Virus record (IMG/VR): IMGVR_UViG_3300025108_000024
Coordinates: 1 to 64,000 of that record
Length of the DNA: 64,000 nucleotides
Source: a virus
Direction: 5' to 3' (one strand)
Shown one piece after another: positions 35,892-46,590 of the stretch. Numbering within the stretch: the first letter of the stretch is position 1; every line of letters begins with the position of its first letter. Made by a program: the position numbers and the translations under genes. Under the pieces are notes generated by a model. It was not told where the DNA came from, did no database searches, and saw only the letters and a program-made list of their open reading frames with translations.

Positions 35892-38165
35892 TTATAATAT
35901 TTCTATATCAGCACCTGCTGCTATTAATGCAGCTAATGTATCATTATCAACTTCTATTTCTCCACCACCTTGCATTTCATCTTTATGAAGATAACCTAGT
36001 TTCTTCATTCTTTCATGATCAGCTGGTTCATTGGCTTTATATCCTTTACCTGTTTTAGGATCAAACATCATATGTGCTTCAAACTCACCACCTTTTTTTA
36101 GTTCAGCACCATATCTTGTAAGTTGTTGAGCATAAGCATCTACAAGCATATCATTTTCATTCAGACCATATTGATCTGTTGTCCCTCTTTTATTTAGTGG
36201 ATTTTCAACTGTAGCAAAAATGTCATCTGCACCAAAGCCACGTAGCTCTTTATCCCGTTTTTTTGCTTTGTTTTCTGCATATATTTCATTTGCAAGGTTA
36301 CTTGCCTTAACAAGGAAATTAGCACCTGCCCCAACGGCTTGAACTGTAGGATCGTTCTTTATAAAGTTCTGAGCCTTTTTTATACCTGTCCCTATACTTC
36401 TATTTCTTTCTACAGTTGGAGTTGTAGCTTGTAGATCTAAAGTTGCTTCAGCAGTTGCTTCATCTACATATGGGGGTGTTGTTGTTTGATCTGTATTTGA
36501 TTTTTTACCTGCTTGTAATTGAGCGTCTTTAACAATTTGAGTATCTCTTTTATAATCAGTCATGGGATTAAAGTAATTACTAAAATCCCCTGATTCTAAA
36601 ATATTTTTTCCAAAAAGACCTTGTTGTTCTTGAAAAGGTGTTGGCCCCATAGGAGAATCTGATGGTATGTTTAAATTATTTAAAAAGCTCATGTCTGGTA
36701 AACTATATTGAGCTTTTGGTAATAGTCCACCGTATTTTTTGTTTTCTAACATTTCCATGACAGACTTAGCTTTATCTTCTATAAAAGGTGCTGCTTTGTC
36801 ATTTATAAAAGACTTAGCTCCATTAACACCATTATTAAAAAAGGCTCCTAACTTAGACATTGCTTCTTCAAGATCTGATTTTGATGGAGCTTCTGGTTGA
36901 CTTGGTGTATCATTTAAATAATTGTTATAGTCTTGCTTTGCAGTACCAGTCATTCTTGTAACTGGATCTTTCATAGCCCATTCCTTAAACGTTAGTTTTG
37001 AATCAGTACTTAAAATGCTTTTGTCCTTTTCTAGAATACTAGTATTGGTATCCTCAACTGGAACTGCGTCTGTAACACCACTATAAATAAAGGGATTATC
37101 ATTACTCATAGATTTATTACCCAACATTAAATCTTTGTAGTCTGCTTTCTTATTTTCTAATTGTTCTTTAGACAATGTACTACCATCATAGCTTGATCTG
37201 TTAAGATTAAGACCTTGATCAGAATCATATTTTTTAGATGCTAGCATCATTTCTAAATCAGTAAGATCCGTGGTTTTTAAATTTTCTACTACATTATTGT
37301 ATGTATTGTCAAAATTAAGTTTCTTTTTTTGATCTTTACCTAATAGCTTGTAGTCTTCTTCACTGCTTGCATTTATTGATTCATATTTTTTAGTGTCCGT
37401 ATTAAAATCTAATAAGCTGTATTTTTGTAAATCACTATTAAACTGATCATTAGTTCTTAAAGTATTATTTGTTAAATCTGTAAAGTTTAAATTATAATCT
37501 TCAATGTTAGAACCATTGCTATTTATAGTAAATTCATTTAATGCTTCTTGGCTTCTTTTAAACCTAGCTCTTTTAGCTCCCATATCACTAAAAGCACCAT
37601 CTCTTAAACCATCTCCGTTTAAGTCTTTTGTTCCAAATAAATCACCAGCTGCATCATCTAATAACATAGCAGCTCCCATAAGATTACCTGTTGCTGCTAC
37701 AGGTGGTAAGTATAATGGTCTACGTGGTTGACCTGAACCAAAGAGAGGACCTCTTCCACTATTACCACTACCACCAAATTGCATTTGAGGTTGACTTGTG
37801 CTTTGTGCAGCTTGTTTAGCCATCTCAATAATACTTTCTTGGCTTGGAGCTTGATCATTAGGATCTTGCTGTTGCTGAGGTTGTTGAAGCTGCTGTTCTT
37901 GTTGTTGTTGTTGTTGTAAATTTTGTTTCTCTAAAATTTCTGCTGATTGAAATAAATCAACAACTGCACTTGGTGAATAACCAACTGCTTCAAGTACTTG
38001 ACTCATTTGAGAAGCCTCTACACCTTCAGCCATTAACTTAATTATAATTTCTTCAGGAGTCTGACCATCATTAGCCATCATCTTAAATTCATCATAAATA
38101 GGTTGTATAGCAACATTAATTGATTGCTGATCTCTGCTGTCTACACTTTTATTGTTTAAATCCAT
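35892..38165 (-). CDS. Virion cargo protein with poly-Gln tract (757 aa)
   Basis: The N-terminal 75 residues are helical (IYDEFKMMANDGQTPEEIII), followed by a Gln tract (about 83-100, QQQQQQEQQLQQPQQQQ). The middle is low-complexity, Asn/Asp/Leu-rich. The C-terminus has KKGGEFEAHMMFDPKTGKGY and ends DNDTLAALIAAGADIEIL, a tail I associate with crAss-like cargo proteins. The extended, weakly structured composition suits a protein that unfolds to pass the portal. A TTTGTATATTA motif lies 20 bases upstream of the ATG, so a promoter may start here within the structural block. Confidence 0.7.
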   Translation of the reverse strand: MDLNNKSVDSRDQQSINVAIQPIYDEFKMMANDGQTPEEIIIKLMAEGVEASQMSQVLEAVGYSPSAVVDLFQSAEILEKQNLQQQQQQEQQLQQPQQQQDPNDQAPSQESIIEMAKQAAQSTSQPQMQFGGSGNSGRGPLFGSGQPRRPLYLPPVAATGNLMGAAMLLDDAAGDLFGTKDLNGDGLRDGAFSDMGAKRARFKRSQEALNEFTINSNGSNIEDYNLNFTDLTNNTLRTNDQFNSDLQKYSLLDFNTDTKKYESINASSEEDYKLLGKDQKKKLNFDNTYNNVVENLKTTDLTDLEMMLASKKYDSDQGLNLNRSSYDGSTLSKEQLENKKADYKDLMLGNKSMSNDNPFIYSGVTDAVPVEDTNTSILEKDKSILSTDSKLTFKEWAMKDPVTRMTGTAKQDYNNYLNDTPSQPEAPSKSDLEEAMSKLGAFFNNGVNGAKSFINDKAAPFIEDKAKSVMEMLENKKYGGLLPKAQYSLPDMSFLNNLNIPSDSPMGPTPFQEQQGLFGKNILESGDFSNYFNPMTDYKRDTQIVKDAQLQAGKKSNTDQTTTPPYVDEATAEATLDLQATTPTVERNRSIGTGIKKAQNFIKNDPTVQAVGAGANFLVKASNLANEIYAENKAKKRDKELRGFGADDIFATVENPLNKRGTTDQYGLNENDMLVDAYAQQLTRYGAELKKGGEFEAHMMFDPKTGKGYKANEPADHERMKKLGYLHKDEMQGGGEIEVDNDTLAALIAAGADIEIL
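37866..37917 (-). repeat. CAA/CAG (poly-Gln) repeat tract
   Basis: Near-triplet repeats on the minus strand encode the Gln-rich segment of the 757-aa protein. Confidence 0.75.
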
Positions 38166-38184
38166 TGCCTATATAGTATAACAT

Positions 38185-38195
38185 TAATATACAAA
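38185..38195 (-). promoter_or_regulatory. Candidate phage promoter motif TTTGTATATTA
   Basis: A perfect copy on the minus strand in the 46-base gap between the 1100-aa and 757-aa genes, 20 bases before the latter. Confidence 0.45.
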
Positions 38196-38211
38196 TAATT
38201 GAGGAGAATGC

Positions 38212-41200
38212 CTAATTATCAGTTTGTTTGATTACTTTACTTATTATATAATTTGGAACTGTCATTCCTTCTTGTTTAGCTTCTTTATAATGTTTTACAT
38301 TAAGTTTGTCATATAATTTTGCTGCACTTTTTTCTCTAGATGTACCATCATATTTACCATATATATAGTTATTGTATACACCATACTCTCCTCCTTGTGC
38401 CATGGATGACATTTCAAAAGGTGATGTATTTTCTTCAACAGCAGCAAATGATTCAGGAAATAAATCTGATCTGTAGCTATTTACCTTTTTAATATAAGAG
38501 TCAGCAGGACGTACAGATCCGGGCATTCCTTCTGGTAGTATTTGACCCATTTTAAAAGCAGCATCAGCTATGGCAGGAACATATTTATAGTTGGTTGAAT
38601 TAATATCTAATAATGTAGCATCATATAAATCTCTTAAAGCTTTTACTTCTTCACTTGAACTTCTATTATCATCTACACGCCCTGTTTTTAATAATCTGTT
38701 AGCTCCTTGATTATATGCTAAGATGGACATATTTCTAATATCAGTTTCTGTTAAACCTAATGAAGGATATTCTTTTGCATAGTCTTTAAAAAGCTCATAG
38801 TTTTTAGTTATCGTATATGTTATTGCATCTAAACCTTTATTGTCATCTTTAAGGTCTTCTACACTATTAATATCAAAATACTTTTTTGCAAAAGCGTCTA
38901 ATGAAGCAAGTTTGGTTTTACCAATACCTAATGAAATATCTTTATCTTCTTTCCCTTCAATATCATAAAATACACCTCTAGCAACATTTTTTAAAGTTCC
39001 TGTAGTAACATCATCTCTTGATCTTGGGACACTACTACCAACACCTGTTTCAACACCTGTTATACCAATAACAGTTGACTCAAGCCATTTAGGATCTACC
39101 GAAGAATTTAATATCTCAGGAATCTTTAAAGAGTTATATTTTGTTCTTTTAAATATATTTTGAAGTTGCTCAAGCCTGGCTCCTTGATACTCAACATTTT
39201 TACCATCAGAACCAGAATATCTAAATGCTAAATTTTGTATTGCTAAATCATTAACTTCTATATCTTCTATTCCATCAACATTATATCTTGACTTAATCTC
39301 AAGATTTTCATTTGGTCTTTTTATCCATCCAGTAACTAGTTCATTATATGGTTGTTGTAAAACAGAACCGTTAACATTATGTGTGATAATTGGAATACCA
39401 TCAACTACATCTGAAACAAAACCGCTATGAGTATTATGAGTTTTAGAGTTTAGTGTTTCTTGATGATGACTTGAACCATCCCAATACAAACCAACTATAT
39501 CACCTATTTTATAATCTGATGCTTTTGTTTGTTTTCTCTTTTTTACTTCTTTAGTAACTCTTTTAAGATCTGCTACTGAGTTAACATTTTGAAATGCAGT
39601 ATCATCATATATATTAAAAACAGTATTACTATTTTCACTTTTGTCCATGTTTTCAAATATGTCCCAAGCATCTTTATATTTAACACCCAACGCCTCTGTC
39701 ATTACTTCATTTCCTTCAAGTATAGTACACATACCAGCTGCACATCTTGTCTCATCTAGTTTGCTTGGTATAAAATTAAAAACTTGAGCTTGAGGATCTT
39801 CTTGCGTATTTGCTGTGTTATATGCATCCAATGCCTCTTTAGTTTGATCACCAAATTTTCCATCAATGCTACTTGCATTTCTATTAGTTAGTGTAGGGGA
39901 AAGATAACCTTCATCAACAAGTTTTTGTTGAATACCCATTACTTCTTTTTCAGTGTCTATAGAATACTTGTTATGATATCTAGATATTGCTGTAGGATTT
40001 AAATTTAAATCATCCACCATGGCTTCATGAGCCTGATATGTTTTAGGTCCGTATACACCATCTTTACCAGTTTTACCAATGTTATATCCTTTTTCTAATA
40101 ACACTTCTTGTAAATCTTCAATTTCTTTTTCACTAGCTTCACTCATATCTTTCCAACCTCTTGAATATTCATTGGACTTTTTAATAAAGTCAGCTGTAAG
40201 ATTAGGACTGTTATATGGTGTATCTACTAATTTTTCTTCTTCTGATATTTCTTGCATCAACTTTTCAAAATCAACCTCAGACATTGGCTCTGAGTTAGGA
40301 AGTAATGCTAATTTATTTAATTTGTTATTACTTATAGCTGTATTATCTTGTGCAACTCTTCTTTCATTTATAAGAGTATCATTAACTTGATTAGGATTAT
40401 CATCAGCTAAAAAGTCTAGTAATGCTGTATTTTTTTTAAAATCTAAATTAGGTGAAACATTATATCTAGGTCTAACAATTCTAGTATTATCTTGTGCTAC
40501 AGCATATCTTTCTTCACCGTTACCATATTGAAATGTTTTATATCCATTCTTAATACCTTCTTTTTCTGCAGCTTTTTTACTTTCTAAGAAACTAGCTCTG
40601 TCTCCATCAGCCTCTACATTTTTATGACCCGTTAACCATACGTCTAAAGAAGATATATTACCGTCTACAAAATCTGAAAGCTTTGTTTTTGACTCAATTA
40701 AATTTGCTAAAAATAATGCGTACTGATCTTCTGAAGATAGTTGATCAGCTGATTTAGCATTTATAATACTATCTTTTATAGTAAAGCCTTTTGCGTTTGC
40801 AACATTTTTATATCTTTTTAATGCTGTATCAAATGACTCACCTTCAAATTGAAATAAACCTCTACCAGGTCCACCTTGATATTGTTTAGCTTTTGGATCC
40901 ATTCTTGACCAAGGGCTTGATTCATGATAAGCAATTGTATCTGCTAATTGACCCCACGTATCTACTGTTCCTCCTCTAGTGTCTACTAAATAATTAGATA
41001 AAGCATTATAGTCTAATACATTAGAATTTTTAGACACTCCTGCTTTTGGTATAGGAGGAGACCTATCTATTTTATTTGGTAATACTAATTGTTGACCTAA
41101 CTTTAAATTTTCATAATCTAAATTAGGGTTAGCTTCTTTTAATGCTTCCCATGGTATTTTATTTTTATTAGCAATACCATAAAATGTATCTCCACTTGCT

Positions 41201-41514
41201 ACTTTATATTCACCCTTTGACTGAAACATTTCTATTCCTCTTTGTGCTAAAGGGACTTCAATAACATGATCTGCATCTCCGTAGTTATAGTTCTTTACCC
41301 CAGGTTTCATATCATGAACAACACCATTGTTTCCATATCCCCTAACTGGAAAATCTACACCTTCCATAGTAATATTACTTGATGGTATGATGTTATAAGG
41401 ATTGTTTACATCAGGACTATTTCTTTTATATCCTTCTGTACTAAACATTTCTGATACATGTGTTATGTATTCATTTGGTCCCCCTGGTAGCCCTATACTT
41501 TTTTTATTTGCCAT
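38212..41514 (-). CDS. Composite peptidoglycan hydrolase cargo protein (1100 aa)
   Basis: Domains in order: LysM wall-binding (about 102-147, EYKVASGDTFYGIANKNKIP); a lysozyme/transglycosylase-like domain (about 185-315, E198 in IAYHESS and GRGLFQFEGES); two peptidoglycan-binding-1-like repeats (about 463-500 with DGVYGPKTYQAH, and 524-566 with DGKFGDQTKEAL); an NlpC/P60 or CHAP-like Cys peptidase/amidase domain (about 585-730, C591 or C596, KIGDIVGLYW, H696 in HSGFV, H712 in ITHNVNG); and a second lysozyme-like domain (about 810-950, E822 in GITGVETG, SLGIGKTKL, LAYNQGANRL). This is a wall-degrading protein placed between the muzzle and the other cargo genes, so it likely opens the cell wall during genome entry. 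The start overlaps the muzzle stop by one base. Confidence 0.8.
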   Translation of the reverse strand: MANKKSIGLPGGPNEYITHVSEMFSTEGYKRNSPDVNNPYNIIPSSNITMEGVDFPVRGYGNNGVVHDMKPGVKNYNYGDADHVIEVPLAQRGIEMFQSKGEYKVASGDTFYGIANKNKIPWEALKEANPNLDYENLKLGQQLVLPNKIDRSPPIPKAGVSKNSNVLDYNALSNYLVDTRGGTVDTWGQLADTIAYHESSPWSRMDPKAKQYQGGPGRGLFQFEGESFDTALKRYKNVANAKGFTIKDSIINAKSADQLSSEDQYALFLANLIESKTKLSDFVDGNISSLDVWLTGHKNVEADGDRASFLESKKAAEKEGIKNGYKTFQYGNGEERYAVAQDNTRIVRPRYNVSPNLDFKKNTALLDFLADDNPNQVNDTLINERRVAQDNTAISNNKLNKLALLPNSEPMSEVDFEKLMQEISEEEKLVDTPYNSPNLTADFIKKSNEYSRGWKDMSEASEKEIEDLQEVLLEKGYNIGKTGKDGVYGPKTYQAHEAMVDDLNLNPTAISRYHNKYSIDTEKEVMGIQQKLVDEGYLSPTLTNRNASSIDGKFGDQTKEALDAYNTANTQEDPQAQVFNFIPSKLDETRCAAGMCTILEGNEVMTEALGVKYKDAWDIFENMDKSENSNTVFNIYDDTAFQNVNSVADLKRVTKEVKKRKQTKASDYKIGDIVGLYWDGSSHHQETLNSKTHNTHSGFVSDVVDGIPIITHNVNGSVLQQPYNELVTGWIKRPNENLEIKSRYNVDGIEDIEVNDLAIQNLAFRYSGSDGKNVEYQGARLEQLQNIFKRTKYNSLKIPEILNSSVDPKWLESTVIGITGVETGVGSSVPRSRDDVTTGTLKNVARGVFYDIEGKEDKDISLGIGKTKLASLDAFAKKYFDINSVEDLKDDNKGLDAITYTITKNYELFKDYAKEYPSLGLTETDIRNMSILAYNQGANRLLKTGRVDDNRSSSEEVKALRDLYDATLLDINSTNYKYVPAIADAAFKMGQILPEGMPGSVRPADSYIKKVNSYRSDLFPESFAAVEENTSPFEMSSMAQGGEYGVYNNYIYGKYDGTSREKSAAKLYDKLNVKHYKEAKQEGMTVPNYIISKVIKQTDN

Positions 41515-44500
41515 TATCTAATTGATAAATTTAGTTTAGTAGTAGCTAGCTTTAAAAGCATTTTTCTATCACCTGAAATTCTTCTTCTTAATAATACTTT
41601 ATTATAATAATGTCTAAATCTTTTATGTTGAGTTTCTTCCTTAGCATAATTAAGATTTGCGTTATTTAAGTCTCTAATGTATCCATTTACCTGAGTGATA
41701 AAGATATTCTGTTGAACAGTACTAAATTCACCTCTATCCATAGTCACATCCCAAAACTGATTAAATCTATATTTCTGTTCTTCTTTAGAATACAATATTC
41801 TCATATCATTAAAACCAATCACAGGATATTGTACCATAGCAAAAGGATCATTCTTAGGAGTCAAGTCTAATTTTAAAAGACCTGATACTTGTTCTGTATT
41901 ATGTATTATTGCTTCATCAAAATTAAAGTCTAAATCATGCCATCTATCATCAGCACAACCATTTAATAAATCTCCACCATATACATATGATTCAAGCATG
42001 TATTCAACACTACGTAATGTATTAACCTTGTTACCAGTATTTTCTATAATTTCAACTTCCCAAGGATAATCTTTACCGTAGTAATTAACATACTGTGCAC
42101 ATGTAGCATTGTGTCTCCATATACCACCGGTGCCATCAGACAACCTAGTCTTAGTAGTAAAGAAATGATTTATACTAGGTATTACAAGCTCAGGGTGCCA
42201 ATCATGGAAAGATATCCATGCTCTTGTTTTAGGATCATATGAAACTGTCCATGAAGCTTGTTGAAAAAATACAGGATCTCCAATTTCAATTTCAATCTCT
42301 CCACCAGTCTCAGGAAAATATATAAATGAATTAGTTATTGTATTAAATTCTACACAACCACCCTGTGGTCCTTTTGTTCTAAAAGGGTCATATCCACTTC
42401 TTCCATCATCACATAAATAACTTTCTCTAAGTTTATAATCAGTTTTAGTAAAATAAACTATGTCATAGTTAGGATCATATATTGTCTGACAACCAACACC
42501 TTTAATAGGGTTATCACTTAAAGGACTTTGTTCCAATGCTGGAAACTGTCTTATTAAAATAGAAGGAAGGTATTTATTAAACCACTGCTTCATTCCATTG
42601 TTGGCTATATTTTCTAACTTACCTGTATAATGAAATATTTTACCTTGTGCTTGAGATACAAAGAACACTCCCATTGGTGTATTTACCACACCTCGTGCAC
42701 TTTCGGATGAACCATATTCATTAGATAAATCACTATTAACAATATTTTGAAAAGGTTGATTAAATAAACCACCATCTCCTACTGTTAATTTAGTACCCAT
42801 ATCTGTTTGTAGTGTATCAACACCTTGTAACATTTTGGGTGATTGATAAGGAAAAAGAATTAAGGCTCCTGTCTTACTTATTGGTTTAATTACATTTACT
42901 TTACTTTTAAAGTCTTTATAATTATTTGGTAAGAAAACTCTCCAAAAATCTTTCTTTGCTTCAAGCTTAGCTTGTAAAGAGTATAGCAATCTTTTAGGAT
43001 AATACTGATAACAATTTTCAGCAACATACGGATCATAGTCTCTTGGCTGTACAGATCCAAATGATACTACTTGTGTTACAAATTTAGACGGACTTAGTGA
43101 CAAATCATATTTATAAAGATTGCCTTTTTTAATATGATCAGCATGAAACATTTCATCTTTATCAGTGAAACTAAATTCATCATAGTGTCTTTCGTAACTA
43201 TTATCACCCCAATCTCTTTGTGCTAAATTATACTCTGATTCTACATAAAAATCTTGAACTCCATTTACGTGAGTATACATATAAGCGTATGTCATTGCAA
43301 ATGCATGGTTAGGATCAGATCCGTTTCCAAACACTGCTTGCAGACCTGAAGCTGTACTATTTGTTCCTCTGTCTAAATAAAACAAATCATTAGGCATTGC
43401 ATTTTCAGAGTTGGTTAAACCTAATGATATAATCTCACTAGCTAACTCAGCTGTATCAAACTTTCTAGTATCCATCCAAAATCTTGGATAAGGAATATTA
43501 ACTCTTTTTAAATAGTCATAAGCAAATTCATTAGGTTGACCATTTAAGAAATCTGTAAAAATTGGCATTACCGTTTTTTCAGTAAATCTACCCACATAGG
43601 TATCACCAGAAAAAATAGGCTGTGAATTAAATTTTTGTTGAGTGCTTACGGGTTCTATTAATTCAATACAACCTCTCATATGAATTTGTTTTATACCATC
43701 TAATTGACCATATTGATTTTCAAATTCAAATTTAATTCCGCCATATAAAGCGGATATATTTCTTTTTCTTTCTTGACCTGGTCTCCTAAGATAAGTATCA
43801 CCTGTATCACTGTCTGCGTCTCCACCAATTTGATACCTAGATTTATCAACTACTGTAGGAATATCTACTTCATCTTCTGTAGCAAGTGCTACAGTTAAAG
43901 GTCTAAATAAGTTATTTATTTTATAGCCATTAAACTCTTGAAAACTACCTCCTACATAGTTTGCATTTATTGTTTTAGTTCTATATTGTTGAGAATCTAA
44001 TAACCTTTTAAATTCATAATAAAATCCATGAGAGTTGTGTTTGAAAGCAAAGTCTTGCTCTTTTACCATATTATAAAATAAATCTATAATTTCTTGTGCA
44101 CCTATTGCTATGTTTGTTCTAGCTATAATAGCAGATAAGAATACATTTATAACAGTTGGTATTGCACCTGTTGGATTTTTAATTTCATACTTTGTATTGT
44201 ATTGACCAGAATCAACCCCAGGTATAGAAGCAAATCCATTGTTTGCAACATTTTGGAGTTGTAAATTTAATTTATTAGCAAAACCACCACCACTATATAA
44301 AGACGCAATACTTGTAAGGTCACTAAGTAGTTCATTTAATAAAGCATTACCAATAGCATTTTTAGCAACTGCAACCCCCGCACCGGCTGCACTAGCAGCT
44401 ACTGATGTTAAATAACCAGTACCAGGAATTGAAGTAGCAAAACCACCTACTAAATCAGGAAATACACCCGACATCCCATTTGATAGTCCTGTATACTCAT

Positions 44501-46586
44501 AAGTCTCTTGACCTTTTACTGCAGAAATAGCATAACCAACACCAACAAGACCTGCTATCAAAGCAGCTCCATTTCTTATTAATTTATTTTGTGGGTGATT
44601 TTCTGATTTTACAAAGTAACCATTTGCTTCACCACTTAACTCACCATAAATTCTTGTTTCATAAGCATTTAAAAAAGGCTTTCTAAACATTAAATCAGGT
44701 GCGTGAAAAGTAAACACATCTTTTTTATATCCAGTTAAAGGAGCAAAAGCAGCTTTTGATTGTGTATAATTATGTTGACCATCAGTTCTATAGTTACTAT
44801 TTCCATTGTGAAAATATGTATCAGGTCTTAAATCATTGTATGGATAATTAGGATACAAACCTTTAGAACCTGTACCTGTTGTTTGACCACCTTCAGGAAT
44901 ATCATATTCCCTCATATTTCTAAGCAAGCCTTTTGCAAGAATAGATCTTTGACCCTCTCTTGATCCTCTTAATATTTCATAACCAACTATATTTTCTATT
45001 AGGTTACCATCATTGTTGACTGGAGCTTGAATGTCTTCAAACGCTACACCTAGTATTCTAATTTTAGTTGCATCAGAATTTGTTAAACGCACTTCATCTG
45101 CTGTTTCTTCCGTTGGCATTTTATGATGTCTTATAGGTAAGCCACATAAATCCTCCCAAATATCTGGTCTAATAGGATTATATTTTTCTGTTGACTCCCA
45201 ATAACCCATATCTCCATTTGCTATTAAAACACCACCATCAACAAGTGGTACATTAGTAGTCTGTAATTTCTGAGCTGTATTGTAAACTTGCCAATTTTTT
45301 TCATCAATAGATAATGCATTTAAATTTCCCGTTGCACTTCCTGTTTCATTTATAGATTGTTGAAACTGAGTAAATCCATTAGTTCTTGGTGCTCTACCCG
45401 GTATGTGATAAGATGAAGATCTTTCACCTGTATTATATATCCATCTAATAAAAAAAGCATATTGTTCATCACGCATTAAACCAGTCTTGTTACCACCTTT
45501 TAGATAATAATCTGATTCATATTCTACTATTGTCCACTTTGCTTTTATTTTATTTGCTAAAGGTTGATAATTAAAATCAAACTGTTCATAAGGACCTTTA
45601 CGTATTAGGTAATCATTTACTACAAACATAGCATCTGATTTTTCATATGCTGGATTGCGTAAAGGAATTAATTCTAAAGGTACAGTTACCAAAGAAGGAT
45701 CTATATAATCAACTTCTACAAATTGTGTTTCTGTACTGTATAAACCTATTCTTTTTGCTACTTGTGCTTCTTGATTATTAGAAAGTATTACTAACTCATA
45801 AAAATCAAATTCTTTATCTAGGTTTGATACATTGATAGATAAACCACCGCTTGTTCCCTGGTGATCAAATAATGATTGAAGATTTGAGATACCTATGTAG
45901 TCTGTTACTTTTTGCTCATTAACTGTGTATGCTATGAATGCTTGATACATTCCATTTCTTAATTGACCACCACTCTCTGCTTTTGAAAGGTTAACGCAAG
46001 GTGTGTCTAATAAAGGTGCTAATCTAATTTTTTCACAATCTAATTCTGTTGTGTCCTCATAGATAACACAGGGATCATTTCCTGAAGTTACTATTTGTTT
46101 CCATGGTACGTTGTCTATGTTTAAAACTCTAGATGGATTATTACCATCATCCCAATAAGTTGACCAAGTGCAATCAAAATTTTCTTTAGCTGCTCCTTGT
46201 ATTAAATAGTTTCTATTAAAATTAAGACAGGGTGCATTAACAATTATTTCATATTTGCACATGCTATCATCAAACCTACCTATTTCTGAATTTGTATCAT
46301 TAGTAGAATAAATAACCCATTGATCTGCATATAAGTGAATTGCTCCTATTATTGTATAAGGGGCACTACCACATTCTATATTTGCTGGTTCATTTCCCAA
46401 TGTAGCAATATCACCATCAACTGAATTATTTATAGCATTTCTTGCATGAGACCATGATTCTTTTGCTTGAAAAGAAGCATTAGTGTCTTTCACCATTCCT
46501 TTTAAAAAAGTCCTGATGTCAACACTTGACGTGTTTTGCATTCTTGGTTGTGCTGCTTGTGAGCGTGCTCTTCTTTTCTTTGCCAT
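41514..46586 (-). CDS. Muzzle / tail stabilisation protein (1690 aa)
   Basis: After a basic head (AKKRRARSQAAQ), residues about 23-70 read DIRTFLKGMVKDTNASF...SWSHARNAINNSVDGDIATLGNE, the pattern (FxKGMxKD...A.N...G....LGNE) of the P22 gp10-like 'stabilisation' proteins of crAss-like phages, whose crAss001 homologue forms the tail muzzle. Beta-rich, aromatic regions follow; residues about 670-780 hold two hydrophobic, Gly/Ala-rich stretches (AALIAGLVGVGYAISAV; SVAASAAGAGVAVAK). The protein closes the distal end of the tail and may contact the cell surface. It follows the 293-aa ring candidate by 4 bases. It is long compared with the crAss001 protein, as far as I recall. Confidence 0.75.
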   Translation of the reverse strand: MAKKRRARSQAAQPRMQNTSSVDIRTFLKGMVKDTNASFQAKESWSHARNAINNSVDGDIATLGNEPANIECGSAPYTIIGAIHLYADQWVIYSTNDTNSEIGRFDDSMCKYEIIVNAPCLNFNRNYLIQGAAKENFDCTWSTYWDDGNNPSRVLNIDNVPWKQIVTSGNDPCVIYEDTTELDCEKIRLAPLLDTPCVNLSKAESGGQLRNGMYQAFIAYTVNEQKVTDYIGISNLQSLFDHQGTSGGLSINVSNLDKEFDFYELVILSNNQEAQVAKRIGLYSTETQFVEVDYIDPSLVTVPLELIPLRNPAYEKSDAMFVVNDYLIRKGPYEQFDFNYQPLANKIKAKWTIVEYESDYYLKGGNKTGLMRDEQYAFFIRWIYNTGERSSSYHIPGRAPRTNGFTQFQQSINETGSATGNLNALSIDEKNWQVYNTAQKLQTTNVPLVDGGVLIANGDMGYWESTEKYNPIRPDIWEDLCGLPIRHHKMPTEETADEVRLTNSDATKIRILGVAFEDIQAPVNNDGNLIENIVGYEILRGSREGQRSILAKGLLRNMREYDIPEGGQTTGTGSKGLYPNYPYNDLRPDTYFHNGNSNYRTDGQHNYTQSKAAFAPLTGYKKDVFTFHAPDLMFRKPFLNAYETRIYGELSGEANGYFVKSENHPQNKLIRNGAALIAGLVGVGYAISAVKGQETYEYTGLSNGMSGVFPDLVGGFATSIPGTGYLTSVAASAAGAGVAVAKNAIGNALLNELLSDLTSIASLYSGGGFANKLNLQLQNVANNGFASIPGVDSGQYNTKYEIKNPTGAIPTVINVFLSAIIARTNIAIGAQEIIDLFYNMVKEQDFAFKHNSHGFYYEFKRLLDSQQYRTKTINANYVGGSFQEFNGYKINNLFRPLTVALATEDEVDIPTVVDKSRYQIGGDADSDTGDTYLRRPGQERKRNISALYGGIKFEFENQYGQLDGIKQIHMRGCIELIEPVSTQQKFNSQPIFSGDTYVGRFTEKTVMPIFTDFLNGQPNEFAYDYLKRVNIPYPRFWMDTRKFDTAELASEIISLGLTNSENAMPNDLFYLDRGTNSTASGLQAVFGNGSDPNHAFAMTYAYMYTHVNGVQDFYVESEYNLAQRDWGDNSYERHYDEFSFTDKDEMFHADHIKKGNLYKYDLSLSPSKFVTQVVSFGSVQPRDYDPYVAENCYQYYPKRLLYSLQAKLEAKKDFWRVFLPNNYKDFKSKVNVIKPISKTGALILFPYQSPKMLQGVDTLQTDMGTKLTVGDGGLFNQPFQNIVNSDLSNEYGSSESARGVVNTPMGVFFVSQAQGKIFHYTGKLENIANNGMKQWFNKYLPSILIRQFPALEQSPLSDNPIKGVGCQTIYDPNYDIVYFTKTDYKLRESYLCDDGRSGYDPFRTKGPQGGCVEFNTITNSFIYFPETGGEIEIEIGDPVFFQQASWTVSYDPKTRAWISFHDWHPELVIPSINHFFTTKTRLSDGTGGIWRHNATCAQYVNYYGKDYPWEVEIIENTGNKVNTLRSVEYMLESYVYGGDLLNGCADDRWHDLDFNFDEAIIHNTEQVSGLLKLDLTPKNDPFAMVQYPVIGFNDMRILYSKEEQKYRFNQFWDVTMDRGEFSTVQQNIFITQVNGYIRDLNNANLNYAKEETQHKRFRHYYNKVLLRRRISGDRKMLLKLATTKLNLSIR

Positions 46587-46590
46587 GATT

